DNA of 64,000 nucleotides from Bacteroidales bacterium (GTDB taxonomy: Bacteria; Bacteroidota; Bacteroidia; Bacteroidales; UBA932). The notes beneath the pieces are model-generated. The model worked only from the letters and a program-made list of their open reading frames with translations. It had not been told where the DNA came from and did not search any database. A program made the translations under genes and the position numbers. Positions 33,637 to 41,962 of this stretch are shown piece after piece; within the stretch, counting starts at the first letter, position 1; the number at the start of each line of letters is the position of its first letter. The stretch covers positions 1-64,000 of the forward strand of contig JAAYDZ010000027.1 in NCBI GenBank assembly GCA_012728975.1. Reading direction: 5' to 3'.

Positions 33637-34185
33637 TTAAGATTGTTTGTCAAGGATATAGATGTCTTTGCAGTTGCGTCCAAGCTGGTTATAGTCCAGA
33701 CCGAATCCCACGAGAAAACGATTTTCAACTTCCATGGCCACATAGTCTAAAGGCAACGATTTGTCGTAAACCTCGGGTTTAAGCAGGAGCGTGCAGATCT
33801 TAATATCGTTTGCTCCTGCTATAGTGAGTGTTTTGTGGATGTCGTAAATGGTGGTTCCGGTATCGACAATATCTTCTACAATGATCAGGTCTCTGCCTTT
33901 GATATCGGCGGTAAGTCCAAGTATTGTCTTAGTTTTGCCCGAAGAGAGTGTGCCTTCGTAAGAAGCCAACCGGATACTGGTAATCTCACAGGGGAATGTA
34001 ATTCTTTTCATCAACTCGCCGGTAAACATTATAGACCCGTTGAGTACACAGAGCAGGATTGGGGGCCTTGTACGTCCGCGGTAGTCGTTATTTAATTTTT
34101 CAGCCACTACATCAATGGCCTTGGAAATCTCTTCATAGCGGATGTATGGTACAAAATATTTGTCGTGAAGCTTAATTCTTTCCAT
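33637..34185 (-). CDS. hpt: Hypoxanthine phosphoribosyltransferase
   Basis: Salvages hypoxanthine (and guanine) to IMP (GMP) using PRPP. The PRPP-binding loop is IIVEDIVDTGTT near residue 103, with the LCVLNGSIMFTGEL segment near 45 and VGFGLDYNQ near 160. The 182-residue length is typical. It is first of the hpt-adk-obg-PAP2-lplA operon; adk starts 24 bases after its stop. A -7 box TAAATTTG is at 34211-34218 on this strand. Confidence 0.96.
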   Translation of the reverse strand: MERIKLHDKYFVPYIRYEEISKAIDVVAEKLNNDYRGRTRPPILLCVLNGSIMFTGELMKRITFPCEITSIRLASYEGTLSSGKTKTILGLTADIKGRDLIIVEDIVDTGTTIYDIHKTLTIAGANDIKICTLLLKPEVYDKSLPLDYVAMEVENRFLVGFGLDYNQLGRNCKDIYILDKQS

Positions 34186-34200
34186 CTGTAAGATTATTTT

Positions 34201-34231
34201 TTTGCAGAGGCAAATTTAATCATTATTTTTG
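34201..34231. promoter_or_regulatory. Consensus purE promoter, overlapping the divergent hpt promoter
   Basis: Plus strand: TTTG at 34201-34204 and TATTTTTG at 34224-34231, spaced by exactly 19 bases, a consensus Bacteroidota promoter 24 bases before the purE ATG. Minus strand: TAAATTTG at 34211-34218, 26 bases before hpt. The two cores overlap, so divergent purine synthesis and purine salvage may be mutually exclusive or co-regulated from the same 70 bases. Confidence 0.7.
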
Positions 34232-34255
34232 GGACATTATACAAAATGAAACAAT

Positions 34256-34768
34256 ATGAGACCGCTAGTAAGTATTATAATGGGAAGCACATCCGATATG
34301 CCTGTGATGCAACAGGCCGCGGAATTCCTTGATATTATGGAGATTCCTTTCGAAATTAATGCTCTTTCGGCACATAGAGTTCCCCATCAGGTCATGGAGT
34401 TTGCTGAGGGAGCTGCAGGACGTGGAGTCAGGGTAATCATCGCAGGCGCAGGTGGAGCGGCTCATCTGCCAGGTGTTATTGCTGCCTACACTCCTCTGCC
34501 GGTTATTGGAGTTCCCATCAAGTCCTCCAATTCCATTGATGGATGGGACTCAATACTCTCTATTCTTCAAATGCCTTCAGGTATTCCGGTGGCAACAGTT
34601 GCCCTCAACGGTTCAAGGAACGCAGCCATTCTTGCAGCACAGATGCTGGCGCTCTCCGATGATGCAATGATGAAAAAAGTAAAGGCTTTTAAGGCTGATC
34701 TTGCCTCCAAGGTAGCAAAAGCTAACGAGGAATTGGCAGACATCAAATACAAGTATAAGACCAATTGA
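34256..34768 (+). CDS. purE: N5-carboxyaminoimidazole ribonucleotide mutase (PurE class I)
   Basis: Converts N5-CAIR to CAIR in purine synthesis. Family motifs are IIMGSTSDMPVM (near 7), SAHRVPHQ (near 39), IAGAGGAAHLPGV (near 61) and PVIGVPI (near 81). The 170-residue length and AHLPG motif mark class I, which implies a PurK partner somewhere in the genome. Divergent from hpt with overlapping promoters. Confidence 0.97.
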   Translation: MRPLVSIIMGSTSDMPVMQQAAEFLDIMEIPFEINALSAHRVPHQVMEFAEGAAGRGVRVIIAGAGGAAHLPGVIAAYTPLPVIGVPIKSSNSIDGWDSILSILQMPSGIPVATVALNGSRNAAILAAQMLALSDDAMMKKVKAFKADLASKVAKANEELADIKYKYKTN

Positions 34769-34810
34769 GAATATGCACTTTTGATTTTCATAGTATTTAT
34801 TTTTTAGGAT

Positions 34811-36712
34811 ATGAGGCGAGAGATTGTGGGGTTGGAAAGAGCTCTGGTTGCCATCGCCGTAGCGGTGGCAATTTTTTTTAGTATAGCATTAGATTGTGCG
34901 GCACAGCATCAGCTGCCACATCAACTAATTAGTATAATCGAGGATATGGCCTCCTCAGGCGGGGAGGAGGCCGCACTTGAGCTCCAGCTCAGGTATGAGG
35001 AGATGTTCTCTTCGCCACTTGAGATCAATTTGCTTACCAGAAAGCAGATGGAGGAGTGTGGTCTGCTTACACCGTTCCAGATAGAGAGCATTCTGGATTA
35101 CCGGAGGGAGTATGGCGATATCCTTTCACTTTCAGAGCTCGCGCTGGTGGATGGTTTCGGTCCCGAAGCGATAGAATTGGTGAAACATTTCTTCAGGTTT
35201 TCCTCAATTCAAGCCATTGCATCTCCTTTTGTTGAGGAGAGTTTCAGCCATCGTTTTTCGGCCAAAGTCCGCAAGAAAATGAAGTCGGAGGGGATCTCAT
35301 TTACCTCAAAATACAAAATAGAATATGGCAGACGGATTACTGCCGGTTTGACTCTCGACAGTGATGCGGGAGAAAAACTTACCAGTTACTATCATCCTGA
35401 TTTTACTTCTCTGCATTTGGCATGGAGTCCTCGTGAAATACCTTTTGAAGAGAAAAAGATAAGATTCCGTAAAGTGGTGCTGGGAGATTATGTGGCCAGA
35501 TTTGGTCAGGGGCTTGCATTGTGGAAGGCATTTCCTGTCTCATTTTTCGGAACACCTTCATCACTCATCAAACGGGGGAGCGCGATTGCTCCCTATACCT
35601 CTACAGATGAATCAAATTTCCTGCGGGGAGCAGGGGTGACATTTGGTTCAAGGGAAATGGAATGTTCGCTCTTTGCCTCGTACAACGGAGTAGATGCTCG
35701 TGTGGTTGGGGATAGTTGCTACACCTCAATAATCACTGACGGACTTCACACTACTGATGCGGAACGGGCCACACGCAACAGTATGCATGAATATCTCTTC
35801 GGAGGACATTTCTCTTACGAATTTCCTCGTCTGCAACTGGGAGCGACCGTTCTTTGCTACGGCTACGATAAATGTAATGCACGTCGAAAACGGGAATACA
35901 ACCAATACCAGATGTATGATGGCATATGGGGAAATCTGGCGCTGGACCTCTACTCTTCCTGGCGCAGTTTCCGTTTCTTTGCCGAGGCCGCACTGGATTT
36001 CCGTCCGGCAGCAGCGCTTCTCTGCGGACTCTCCTGGAACCCGGATTACACGCTGGAGATGGCTCTGATGGTGCGTGCTTATGGAAAGGGATATACTGCT
36101 ACTCATGCAGCCGCTTATTCCACTCTCTCCAGTTGTTCAAATCAATATGGAGCCACTGCCAGCGTCAAATATCTTCCCTCAAGGGGTTGGACTATGCATC
36201 TCTCGGCAGAGTACAGTGCATATCCCTGGTCGAGATACAGGATTGATGGAGCATCGTGGGATTCCAGAGCACGACTGGATATTATTAAGGAATTTCAAAG
36301 TGGCTCACAGCTCAGGATGCGGCTCGACTGGCGCCACAAAAGCGAGTCAGGCTCCACTCTCAAGGGGCGATTGCACGCAAGTGCAGCACTTTCTCAGTGC
36401 TGGTCGCTCTCTGCGAGGATTGAGGGAGGCCTAAAAGGCTTTGCTACCTATGGAGAGCTTGGGTTCCGTACCACTGACCGCAGATGGGATATCTGCGCAA
36501 GGGGTACATATTACAATACCGAAGATTGGAATTCGAGAGTCTATATCTACGAAAGGGGAGTACCGCAATCATTCTCGGTGGAAAATTACTACGGCAAGGG
36601 TTGGAGCTGGTACTTCCTTGTTAAATGGTCACCGGCCGGATTTGCGGATTTATGGTTCAAATATTCGAAGAACTATTGTGCCTTCTTTATCTTGATTACC
36701 ATTCCGGGATAG
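34811..36712 (+). CDS. Helix-hairpin-helix protein with outer-membrane-barrel-like body
   Basis: A 633-residue exported protein: a signal-like hydrophobic segment (residues about 10-32, ending CAAQ), then a ComEA-type helix-hairpin-helix region (LLTRKQMEECGLLTPFQIESI onward, about 75-135, including LSLSELALVDGFGPEAIELV). The remaining 480 residues are rich in alternating aromatic and polar strands, looking like an outer-membrane beta-barrel. Proteins of this layout occur widely in Bacteroidota with no defined role; a link to DNA handling at the cell surface is only suggested by the HhH motif. The end (YCAFFILITIPG) is unlike a barrel C-terminus and overlaps the convergent gene by 40 bases, so an original stop may have been lost. 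Confidence 0.75.
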   Translation: MRREIVGLERALVAIAVAVAIFFSIALDCAAQHQLPHQLISIIEDMASSGGEEAALELQLRYEEMFSSPLEINLLTRKQMEECGLLTPFQIESILDYRREYGDILSLSELALVDGFGPEAIELVKHFFRFSSIQAIASPFVEESFSHRFSAKVRKKMKSEGISFTSKYKIEYGRRITAGLTLDSDAGEKLTSYYHPDFTSLHLAWSPREIPFEEKKIRFRKVVLGDYVARFGQGLALWKAFPVSFFGTPSSLIKRGSAIAPYTSTDESNFLRGAGVTFGSREMECSLFASYNGVDARVVGDSCYTSIITDGLHTTDAERATRNSMHEYLFGGHFSYEFPRLQLGATVLCYGYDKCNARRKREYNQYQMYDGIWGNLALDLYSSWRSFRFFAEAALDFRPAAALLCGLSWNPDYTLEMALMVRAYGKGYTATHAAAYSTLSSCSNQYGATASVKYLPSRGWTMHLSAEYSAYPWSRYRIDGASWDSRARLDIIKEFQSGSQLRMRLDWRHKSESGSTLKGRLHASAALSQCWSLSARIEGGLKGFATYGELGFRTTDRRWDICARGTYYNTEDWNSRVYIYERGVPQSFSVENYYGKGWSWYFLVKWSPAGFADLWFKYSKNYCAFFILITIPG

Positions 36713-38274
36713 ATCCTGGTGCTTTGGGTAAACCCGTTAAGCTTGAGCAGGGAGCTGAGGGTCACACCGGAAAATTTATTTGCAATACCGGAAAGAGTAT
36801 CATTTTTCTTTACCGTATAGGTAACATACCCATCTTTCGTAGCAGTTGTTTTATTGCTGCCGGAGGTTGAACCTGATCTGGTAGTTGCAGCGCTGCCTCC
36901 TATACGGAGTTTCTGGCCCACACGAATCATATCGCTCCTGAGGTTGTTCCATCTCTTTATGTTGGAGACTGTGGTGCGATATTTCCTGGCGATGCCGCCC
37001 AATGTCTCACCCGATCTTACGGTGTGGGTGATCATGCTGCCTTCAGTGCCACCCTTATCCTTGACCTTTTTTATGGCTACATCGCTGAAGAAGAGTGTGT
37101 CCTTGTAGCTATAAATAGAGTCCTCATTATTGACAAACTGCATAGTATAGTTATGCGGAAGTCTGAGGATATAGGTTTTTTCCTTTCCGGGAACGATATC
37201 GTGGAGATATTGAGGGTTTATCTGGCGGAGTTCTTCCATGGGTATGCCGATAACATCGGAAATTTGCTGGAAATGGAGCATTTTATTGACATGAATCGTA
37301 TCTACATGGGCAGGAAGTGAAGATTGCTGGGGCACTATTCCGTGCTCGGGATAGTATTTCAAAGTATAGAGTGCGGCAAAGAAAATGGGCACATAGCCAC
37401 GTGTCTCTCTCGGCAGGTAGTTATAAATCTCCCAGAAGTCAGTCTTTCCGCCTGAGCGACGTATGGCCTTGAGCACATTTCCTGCACCACAGTTATATGA
37501 TGCGATTGCAAGAGACCAGTCACCGAAGATATTGTATGAATCCTTTAGATACCTTGCTGCTGCGTGGCAGGATTTATAGGGGTCATATCTTTCATCTACA
37601 AACGATGTCATTTCCAGATCATACTGTCTTGCAGTATAGTGCATGAATTGCCACATTCCTCTCGCTCTAGCCCTCGAAACGGCTTTAGGATTGAAAGCAG
37701 ATTCTATCATTGCCATCGCTTTAAGCTCTTTGGGGAGGTCGTACATGTCAAATATTCCCTCTATTATAGGGAGATAATAGGTTGAAAGAGAGATTATGTT
37801 GGCGGTCACCTTTGGCATCTTTTCCGTGTAAAGGATGATGTTGTTCCTCACATAGTGGTTGAACTGAATCGGAATGAATGAATTCAACCTGTTCAGCCTT
37901 TCGATATAGACGGAATCGGGAATGGATGACTTGAGAGTATCCCTTTCAAGCATTTCAAAATCGGGGTTGAAAGCTTCGGCCTGCTTGTGCAAATACCAAA
38001 TATTGCGGAGAGAGTCAATGCTCTCAGGTGTATAGGTTTCGGGTTTGAATACCTCTTCCAGAGTAATCTCTTCTTCCACCACTCCTGAAACCGGTTCAGC
38101 AAGCAGATTGTATTCGACAGTGAGGGAGTCGTAAGCATTTTGTAGTGAATCCAATCTGCGTGTAAGATCCTCTATGATTTTTTTTCTGTTTCTGATCTGT
38201 GCCCCTGCTTCCGGTAGGAAACTGAACAGGGCAATGAGAAGAATAATTGTGGAAAATAAAGGTCTTGCTTTCAT
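36673..38274 (-). CDS. MltD-like lytic transglycosylase with two LysM domains
   Basis: Periplasmic peptidoglycan-cleaving enzyme of 533 residues. An N-terminal signal peptide (LFSTIILLIALFSFLPEAGA) precedes a coiled-coil-like stretch and then the SLT catalytic domain, with the acid Glu in AMIESAFNPKAVS near residue 192, GMWQFM, YDPYKSCHAAARYLK and ASYNCGAGNV. Two LysM modules follow near 416-460 (HTVRSGETLGGIARKYRT) and 485-530 (YTVKKNDTLSGIANKFS), separated by a Ser/Thr-rich linker. Fourth gene of parA-parB-DUF5683-transglycosylase, a conserved Bacteroidota set; the spacer to the DUF5683 stop is 4 bases. Confidence 0.93.
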   Translation of the reverse strand: MKARPLFSTIILLIALFSFLPEAGAQIRNRKKIIEDLTRRLDSLQNAYDSLTVEYNLLAEPVSGVVEEEITLEEVFKPETYTPESIDSLRNIWYLHKQAEAFNPDFEMLERDTLKSSIPDSVYIERLNRLNSFIPIQFNHYVRNNIILYTEKMPKVTANIISLSTYYLPIIEGIFDMYDLPKELKAMAMIESAFNPKAVSRARARGMWQFMHYTARQYDLEMTSFVDERYDPYKSCHAAARYLKDSYNIFGDWSLAIASYNCGAGNVLKAIRRSGGKTDFWEIYNYLPRETRGYVPIFFAALYTLKYYPEHGIVPQQSSLPAHVDTIHVNKMLHFQQISDVIGIPMEELRQINPQYLHDIVPGKEKTYILRLPHNYTMQFVNNEDSIYSYKDTLFFSDVAIKKVKDKGGTEGSMITHTVRSGETLGGIARKYRTTVSNIKRWNNLRSDMIRVGQKLRIGGSAATTRSGSTSGSNKTTATKDGYVTYTVKKNDTLSGIANKFSGVTLSSLLKLNGFTQSTRIYPGMVIKIKKAQ

Positions 38275-38278
38275 AGAA

Positions 38279-39229
38279 TTAGAAATTAAGTGTCATCTGG
38301 AGTCCGAATGAGGGCATCGGAGTGTATGTTGGAGAATAATAGGGGGTGAGCGGCTCTATTATAGCAGGCTCAAATTGGAGTGTGGCGAGATTGTCGCTCA
38401 CATCAAAATCCGCCATGTGTGCGAATACATTGCCATCTATCACATTGAGTGCATATACAAGCACGAAGGCTACTATTGAATAGTCGCGGAATCGTCTGTA
38501 GGTGTCTCTGTACCACTCCGCCTGGCCGGCTGTGATAGAGCCTATATAGCCGCTATTTGGGTCATTGTCCATCTTGCAGATATATCTGAACCGCTTGTAC
38601 TGTATATCGTTCTGGTGGAAGAAGTAGCCGCAGGCCACAAATCCGGTCCACCAGATAGGAATTTTCCAATAGTCGCCGTTGTAGGCTTGTCCCAGGCCGG
38701 GAAGAAGGGCTGAGTATATAGTGGACTTTGCTGCGACAGGAACTCTGACCTCTGTCTTGTAGGAGATTGTGGCATCCAGAAGTGAACCCCAGTAGACAAG
38801 TCCTGCCCCTATATATCCGAGATTGCGGTAGAGTTTGTACTTTTCGTCACCGGTCTGCTGGTATTTTATGTTATTGGATATGCCGGTGTAGACTCCGGCT
38901 CCTATGCCTCCGTAGATAATAGGAACTTTCCACCATTGTTTATTGTAAATCTGGCCGGCTCCCGGAACAATGGCTGTCCCAAGGAGCATATAACCCGGTT
39001 TTAGAGTATCCCTGCCCATATAACCGCGAATAAGAGCCTTCATTGAGAAGCCGGCAGTAGTGTCGGCCTTGACATCGCTTTCCGGATTGACCTGTGTGCC
39101 TGTTTGCATATTGGAACCAGGAGGTCCTCCCATTCTGCCCATAGTAACATTGCCCGAGCGCTGAAATTGTGCCTCAGCGCTTAAACAAAAGACTATGAGC
39201 AGGATTATTACGGAAAGATATCTCTTCAC
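38279..39229 (-). CDS. DUF5683-type membrane-associated protein
   Basis: Protein of unknown function between parB and the lytic transglycosylase, a position kept across Bacteroidota. I choose the GTG at 39229, which gives a clean signal peptide (KRYLSVIILLIVFCLSAEAQ) and 316 residues; the frame stays open to an ATG at 39292 inside parB. After a Gly/Met-rich stretch it has two copies of the family motif: VPGAGQIYNKQWWKVPIIYGGI and LPGLGQAYNGDYWKIPIWW, each with a following hydrophobic segment. The repeats suggest an internal duplication. Its task may be in the envelope near the cell-wall enzyme, but nothing in the sequence proves this. Confidence 0.78.
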   Translation of the reverse strand: MKRYLSVIILLIVFCLSAEAQFQRSGNVTMGRMGGPPGSNMQTGTQVNPESDVKADTTAGFSMKALIRGYMGRDTLKPGYMLLGTAIVPGAGQIYNKQWWKVPIIYGGIGAGVYTGISNNIKYQQTGDEKYKLYRNLGYIGAGLVYWGSLLDATISYKTEVRVPVAAKSTIYSALLPGLGQAYNGDYWKIPIWWTGFVACGYFFHQNDIQYKRFRYICKMDNDPNSGYIGSITAGQAEWYRDTYRRFRDYSIVAFVLVYALNVIDGNVFAHMADFDVSDNLATLQFEPAIIEPLTPYYSPTYTPMPSFGLQMTLNF

Positions 39230-39239
39230 TATGCGAAAT

Positions 39240-40151
39240 CTATAATTGTTTATCTTCGATAACTTTGAGGAATGCGTCGAGTTCGTTATCATTCTTGAAA
39301 CGGACTGTCATTGTACCGCCTCCACTGCTTGTGCGTTTAAAGGATATTCCTCTATCAAAATATTTGCCAACAATATCTGCGAGGCGGTAATAACTCTCGG
39401 GATAATTGTCTTGCTCATGGTTGATCTCCTTCACGGGTGGGGGAGTATTGCTCTGACGGACTTTCTCCTCAAGCTGTCGTACGTTGAGATCCTTGCGTAT
39501 GGTGAGTTCACATAGTTCTGTTTGGAGTTCGTGGTTATCAAGCGAGAGCAATGCCTTGGCATGGCCCATGCTGATCTTGCCTGTCTTTACAGCCTTCTGG
39601 ATCTCTACCGGAAGTTTGAGCAGGCGTAGATAATTGGCCACAGTTGCTCTCTTTTTGCCAATCCTGGAAGCCATCTCCTCCTGGGTGAGGTTGCATTCTT
39701 CCATCAGCCGCTGAAATCCAAGCGCTGTCTCTATAGCATCGAGGTCCTCTCTCTGGATGTTCTCCACAATGGCCATCTCAAGCATAAGGGTGTCGTCTGC
39801 CTCGCGGATATAAGCTGGGATTGTCTGAAGGCGGGCCAATTTTGCAGCTCTGAAACGTCTTTCACCACTGATGATTTGGTATTGTGAGGGACCAATCTTA
39901 CGTAAGGTAAGGGGCTGAATGATGCCCAGAGTACGGATTGAGTCAGCCAGTTCCAGCAGACCCTCTTCGTCAAATGAGAGGCGCGGTTGCCCGGGGTTAG
40001 GTACAATCTGGCTTAGAGGTACTTCGCAAATGGATGCAGGATTGCTCCTTTCGGGGGGAGGAGTGGGTCGGTATTCAGTATGTTGACGGATATCGCCGGT
40101 GTCTCCCAGGAGTGCTCCGAGTCCTCTTCCTAATGCTTCTCTTTTTGCCAT
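39240..40151 (-). CDS. parB: Chromosome-partitioning protein ParB
   Basis: CTPase clamp that loads at parS and spreads to organise the origin region. The N-terminal ParB/sulfiredoxin domain shows [12 protein letters not shown] and the CTP-binding GERRFRA near residue 97; the helix-turn-helix region ([24 protein letters not shown]) follows, then a C-terminal dimerisation domain. Length 303 is usual. It starts within the last 22 bases of parA. No parS-like 16-base palindrome was noticed in the window, so parS sites must be elsewhere or diverged. Confidence 0.96.
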   Translation of the reverse strand: MAKREALGRGLGALLGDTGDIRQHTEYRPTPPPERSNPASICEVPLSQIVPNPGQPRLSFDEEGLLELADSIRTLGIIQPLTLRKIGPSQYQIISGERRFRAAKLARLQTIPAYIREADDTLMLEMAIVENIQREDLDAIETALGFQRLMEECNLTQEEMASRIGKKRATVANYLRLLKLPVEIQKAVKTGKISMGHAKALLSLDNHELQTELCELTIRKDLNVRQLEEKVRQSNTPPPVKEINHEQDNYPESYYRLADIVGKYFDRGISFKRTSSGGGTMTVRFKNDNELDAFLKVIEDKQL

Positions 40152-40918
40152 GACTGGTTCTTTTTTATTATTTCCTTCGCGAGCTCCAGATAGTTTGATG
40201 CTCCGGGTGAGCCTACATCATATAGGATTGCAGGCTTGCCGAAGGAGGGAGCTTCGCTCAAACGAATGTTTCTAACAATAATCGTGCTGAAGACCATTTC
40301 TTTGAAGTGAGTCTTGACCTCTTCTACCACCTGGTTGTGTAAACGGAGGCGGCTGTCAAACATCGTAAAGAGGAATCCTTCTATGTTTAGAGCAGGATTG
40401 AGGCGGTTCTGGACAAGTTTAATGGTATTAAGCAGTTTGCCGAGTCCCTCAAGGGCAAAAAACTCCGGCTGGACGGGAATGATGACCGAGTCGGCTGCAG
40501 TAAGTGCATTTACAGTGATTAATCCCAAAGATGGAGCGCAATCCAGGATAATGTATTCATAACGGTCACGTATCTTAGCTAGTGCGTGTTTAAGCACCGA
40601 TTCTCGATTTTCGACATTGAGCATCTCTATCTCTGCGCCCACAAGGTTGATATGGGAGGTAATGAGGTCAAGATAATCTAACTCTGTGGGCATAATGGTT
40701 TGCTCGATATCCTTTTGTCCAATAAGAACCTCGTAGAGAGTATTACCGGAGTCGGAATCGGGGTTGAAATTGAGTCCTGAGGTGGTGTTGGCCTGAGGAT
40801 CCGCATCAATCAGCAGGGTTTTCCTCTCCAGCACTGCCATTGAAGCTGCAAGGTTAATAGCTGTGGTGGTTTTCCCTACTCCTCCTTTCTGATTTGCTAT
40901 TGCAATAATTTTTCCCAT
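40130..40918 (-). CDS. parA: Chromosome-partitioning ATPase ParA
   Basis: Walker-type ATPase partner of ParB. Start at ATG 40918 gives [20 protein letters not shown], with the deviant Walker A KGGVGKTT at the N-terminus, and agrees with the promoter at 40949-40956; a longer frame to 40951 would lie inside the promoter. [12 protein letters not shown] and [12 protein letters not shown] (Walker B) follow. The short, HTH-free form of 262 residues is the chromosomal type. The presence of parAB often signals proximity to the replication origin, but I see no dnaA or DnaA-box cluster here. Confidence 0.96.
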   Translation of the reverse strand: MGKIIAIANQKGGVGKTTTAINLAASMAVLERKTLLIDADPQANTTSGLNFNPDSDSGNTLYEVLIGQKDIEQTIMPTELDYLDLITSHINLVGAEIEMLNVENRESVLKHALAKIRDRYEYIILDCAPSLGLITVNALTAADSVIIPVQPEFFALEGLGKLLNTIKLVQNRLNPALNIEGFLFTMFDSRLRLHNQVVEEVKTHFKEMVFSTIIVRNIRLSEAPSFGKPAILYDVGSPGASNYLELAKEIIKKNQSWQKEKH

Positions 40919-40948
40919 ATATGCTCTGAATTTGTTCCAAATAAAAAG

Positions 40949-40996
40949 CAAATTTACAAATTCTTTTTCTTAGGAAAGGTATTTATGTTAAATTTG
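40949..40996. promoter_or_regulatory. Divergent -7 boxes between parA and the diacylglycerol-kinase-like gene
   Basis: TAAATTTG on the minus strand (40949-40956) precedes parA by 30 bases. TAAATTTG on the plus strand (40989-40996) precedes the kinase-like gene by 25 bases. The identical boxes face away from each other. No good TTTG at -33 for either. Confidence 0.5.
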
Positions 40997-41021
40997 TCCG
41001 AAAATGATTCTTTGAATAAGT

Positions 41022-41951
41022 ATGTCAGACTCCTGGAAAGTGATAGTAAGTAGCTTGTCGGGCAGCGGAAAAGCCGGCAGCGAGTGGCCTAAAATAGAAG
41101 ACCGCCTCGAGGCCAGAGGTATCTCATATACAGTTTCTTTTACCAAATACCGTTTTCATGCTCGAGAAATTGCAATAGAGGCTCTGAAAGAGGGCTTAAG
41201 ACAGATTATCGTTGTGGGAGGGGACGGGGCGTTGCACGAAGTGCTTTCCGGTATAATGTCACAGAGTGAAGTTCCTTCCAATCAGGTAACACTTGCTATA
41301 ATTCCTGTTGGTTCGGGAAATGACTGGGCCCGTCTTCACGAGATTCCGAAGGGACTTGATGATGTCACTGATGTCATTGCCAGAGGAAAGAGTGTGTTGC
41401 AGGATGTAGCAAAAGTTGAGTCCGTTATGAATGGTACTCCTTTTGTCTCATACATGGTAAATATAGGGGGATTGGGATTTGATGCTCAGGTTTGTCACAA
41501 TTTTGATCTGGAAAAAAATGAGGGTAAGGCAGGTGACGCTCAATATTTAAAATGCCTTCTCAAAGGGTTTATGGGATACGATTCGCGCCCGTTCCGTATA
41601 GTGACAGATGGTAATCTCTTCTATGAGGGTGATGTTTTCTCGGTTGCAATGGGTATAGGAAAGTATTCCGGTGGTGGCATGATGCAGACACCCGATGCTA
41701 TCTTTGATGATGGTCTGATTGATCTGACTGTCATCAAAGATATCCCTAAATCAAAGATTCTGCGTAAAATACCCACTCTATTCACGGGGAAAATCCATGA
41801 GGTAAAAGAGGTCATGCAGACCCGGGCTCGAGTTATTGAAATATCGGCGAACCCGGAGTCATTTGTCGAGGTAGACGGCGAGGCAGTCGGTTTCAGCCCC
41901 ATACGTGTAGAAGTAATTCCCGCTGCAATCAGAGTCATCACAAATCTGTAA
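41022..41951 (+). CDS. Diacylglycerol/sphingosine-kinase-family lipid kinase
   Basis: A 309-residue member of the YegS/DgkB-like lipid kinase family (DAGK catalytic domain). The nucleotide loop reads VVGGDGALHEVLSG near residue 67, where GGDGA replaces the common GGDGT; IPVGSGNDWAR follows near 106. The C-terminal beta domain includes GGGMMQTPDAIFDDGLIDL. The acceptor lipid is unknown: diacylglycerol, or a sphingoid base since many Bacteroidales make sphingolipids. First gene of a plus-strand group with YfhO, epimerase and glycosyltransferase genes. Confidence 0.88.
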   Translation: MSDSWKVIVSSLSGSGKAGSEWPKIEDRLEARGISYTVSFTKYRFHAREIAIEALKEGLRQIIVVGGDGALHEVLSGIMSQSEVPSNQVTLAIIPVGSGNDWARLHEIPKGLDDVTDVIARGKSVLQDVAKVESVMNGTPFVSYMVNIGGLGFDAQVCHNFDLEKNEGKAGDAQYLKCLLKGFMGYDSRPFRIVTDGNLFYEGDVFSVAMGIGKYSGGGMMQTPDAIFDDGLIDLTVIKDIPKSKILRKIPTLFTGKIHEVKEVMQTRARVIEISANPESFVEVDGEAVGFSPIRVEVIPAAIRVITNL

Positions 41952-41962
41952 GAGTTTACATT

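Noticed and set aside
41022..41110. Chromosomal origin near parAB.
   Set aside because: No dnaA, gidA or cluster of DnaA boxes and no parS-like palindrome was seen; parAB alone is not enough.
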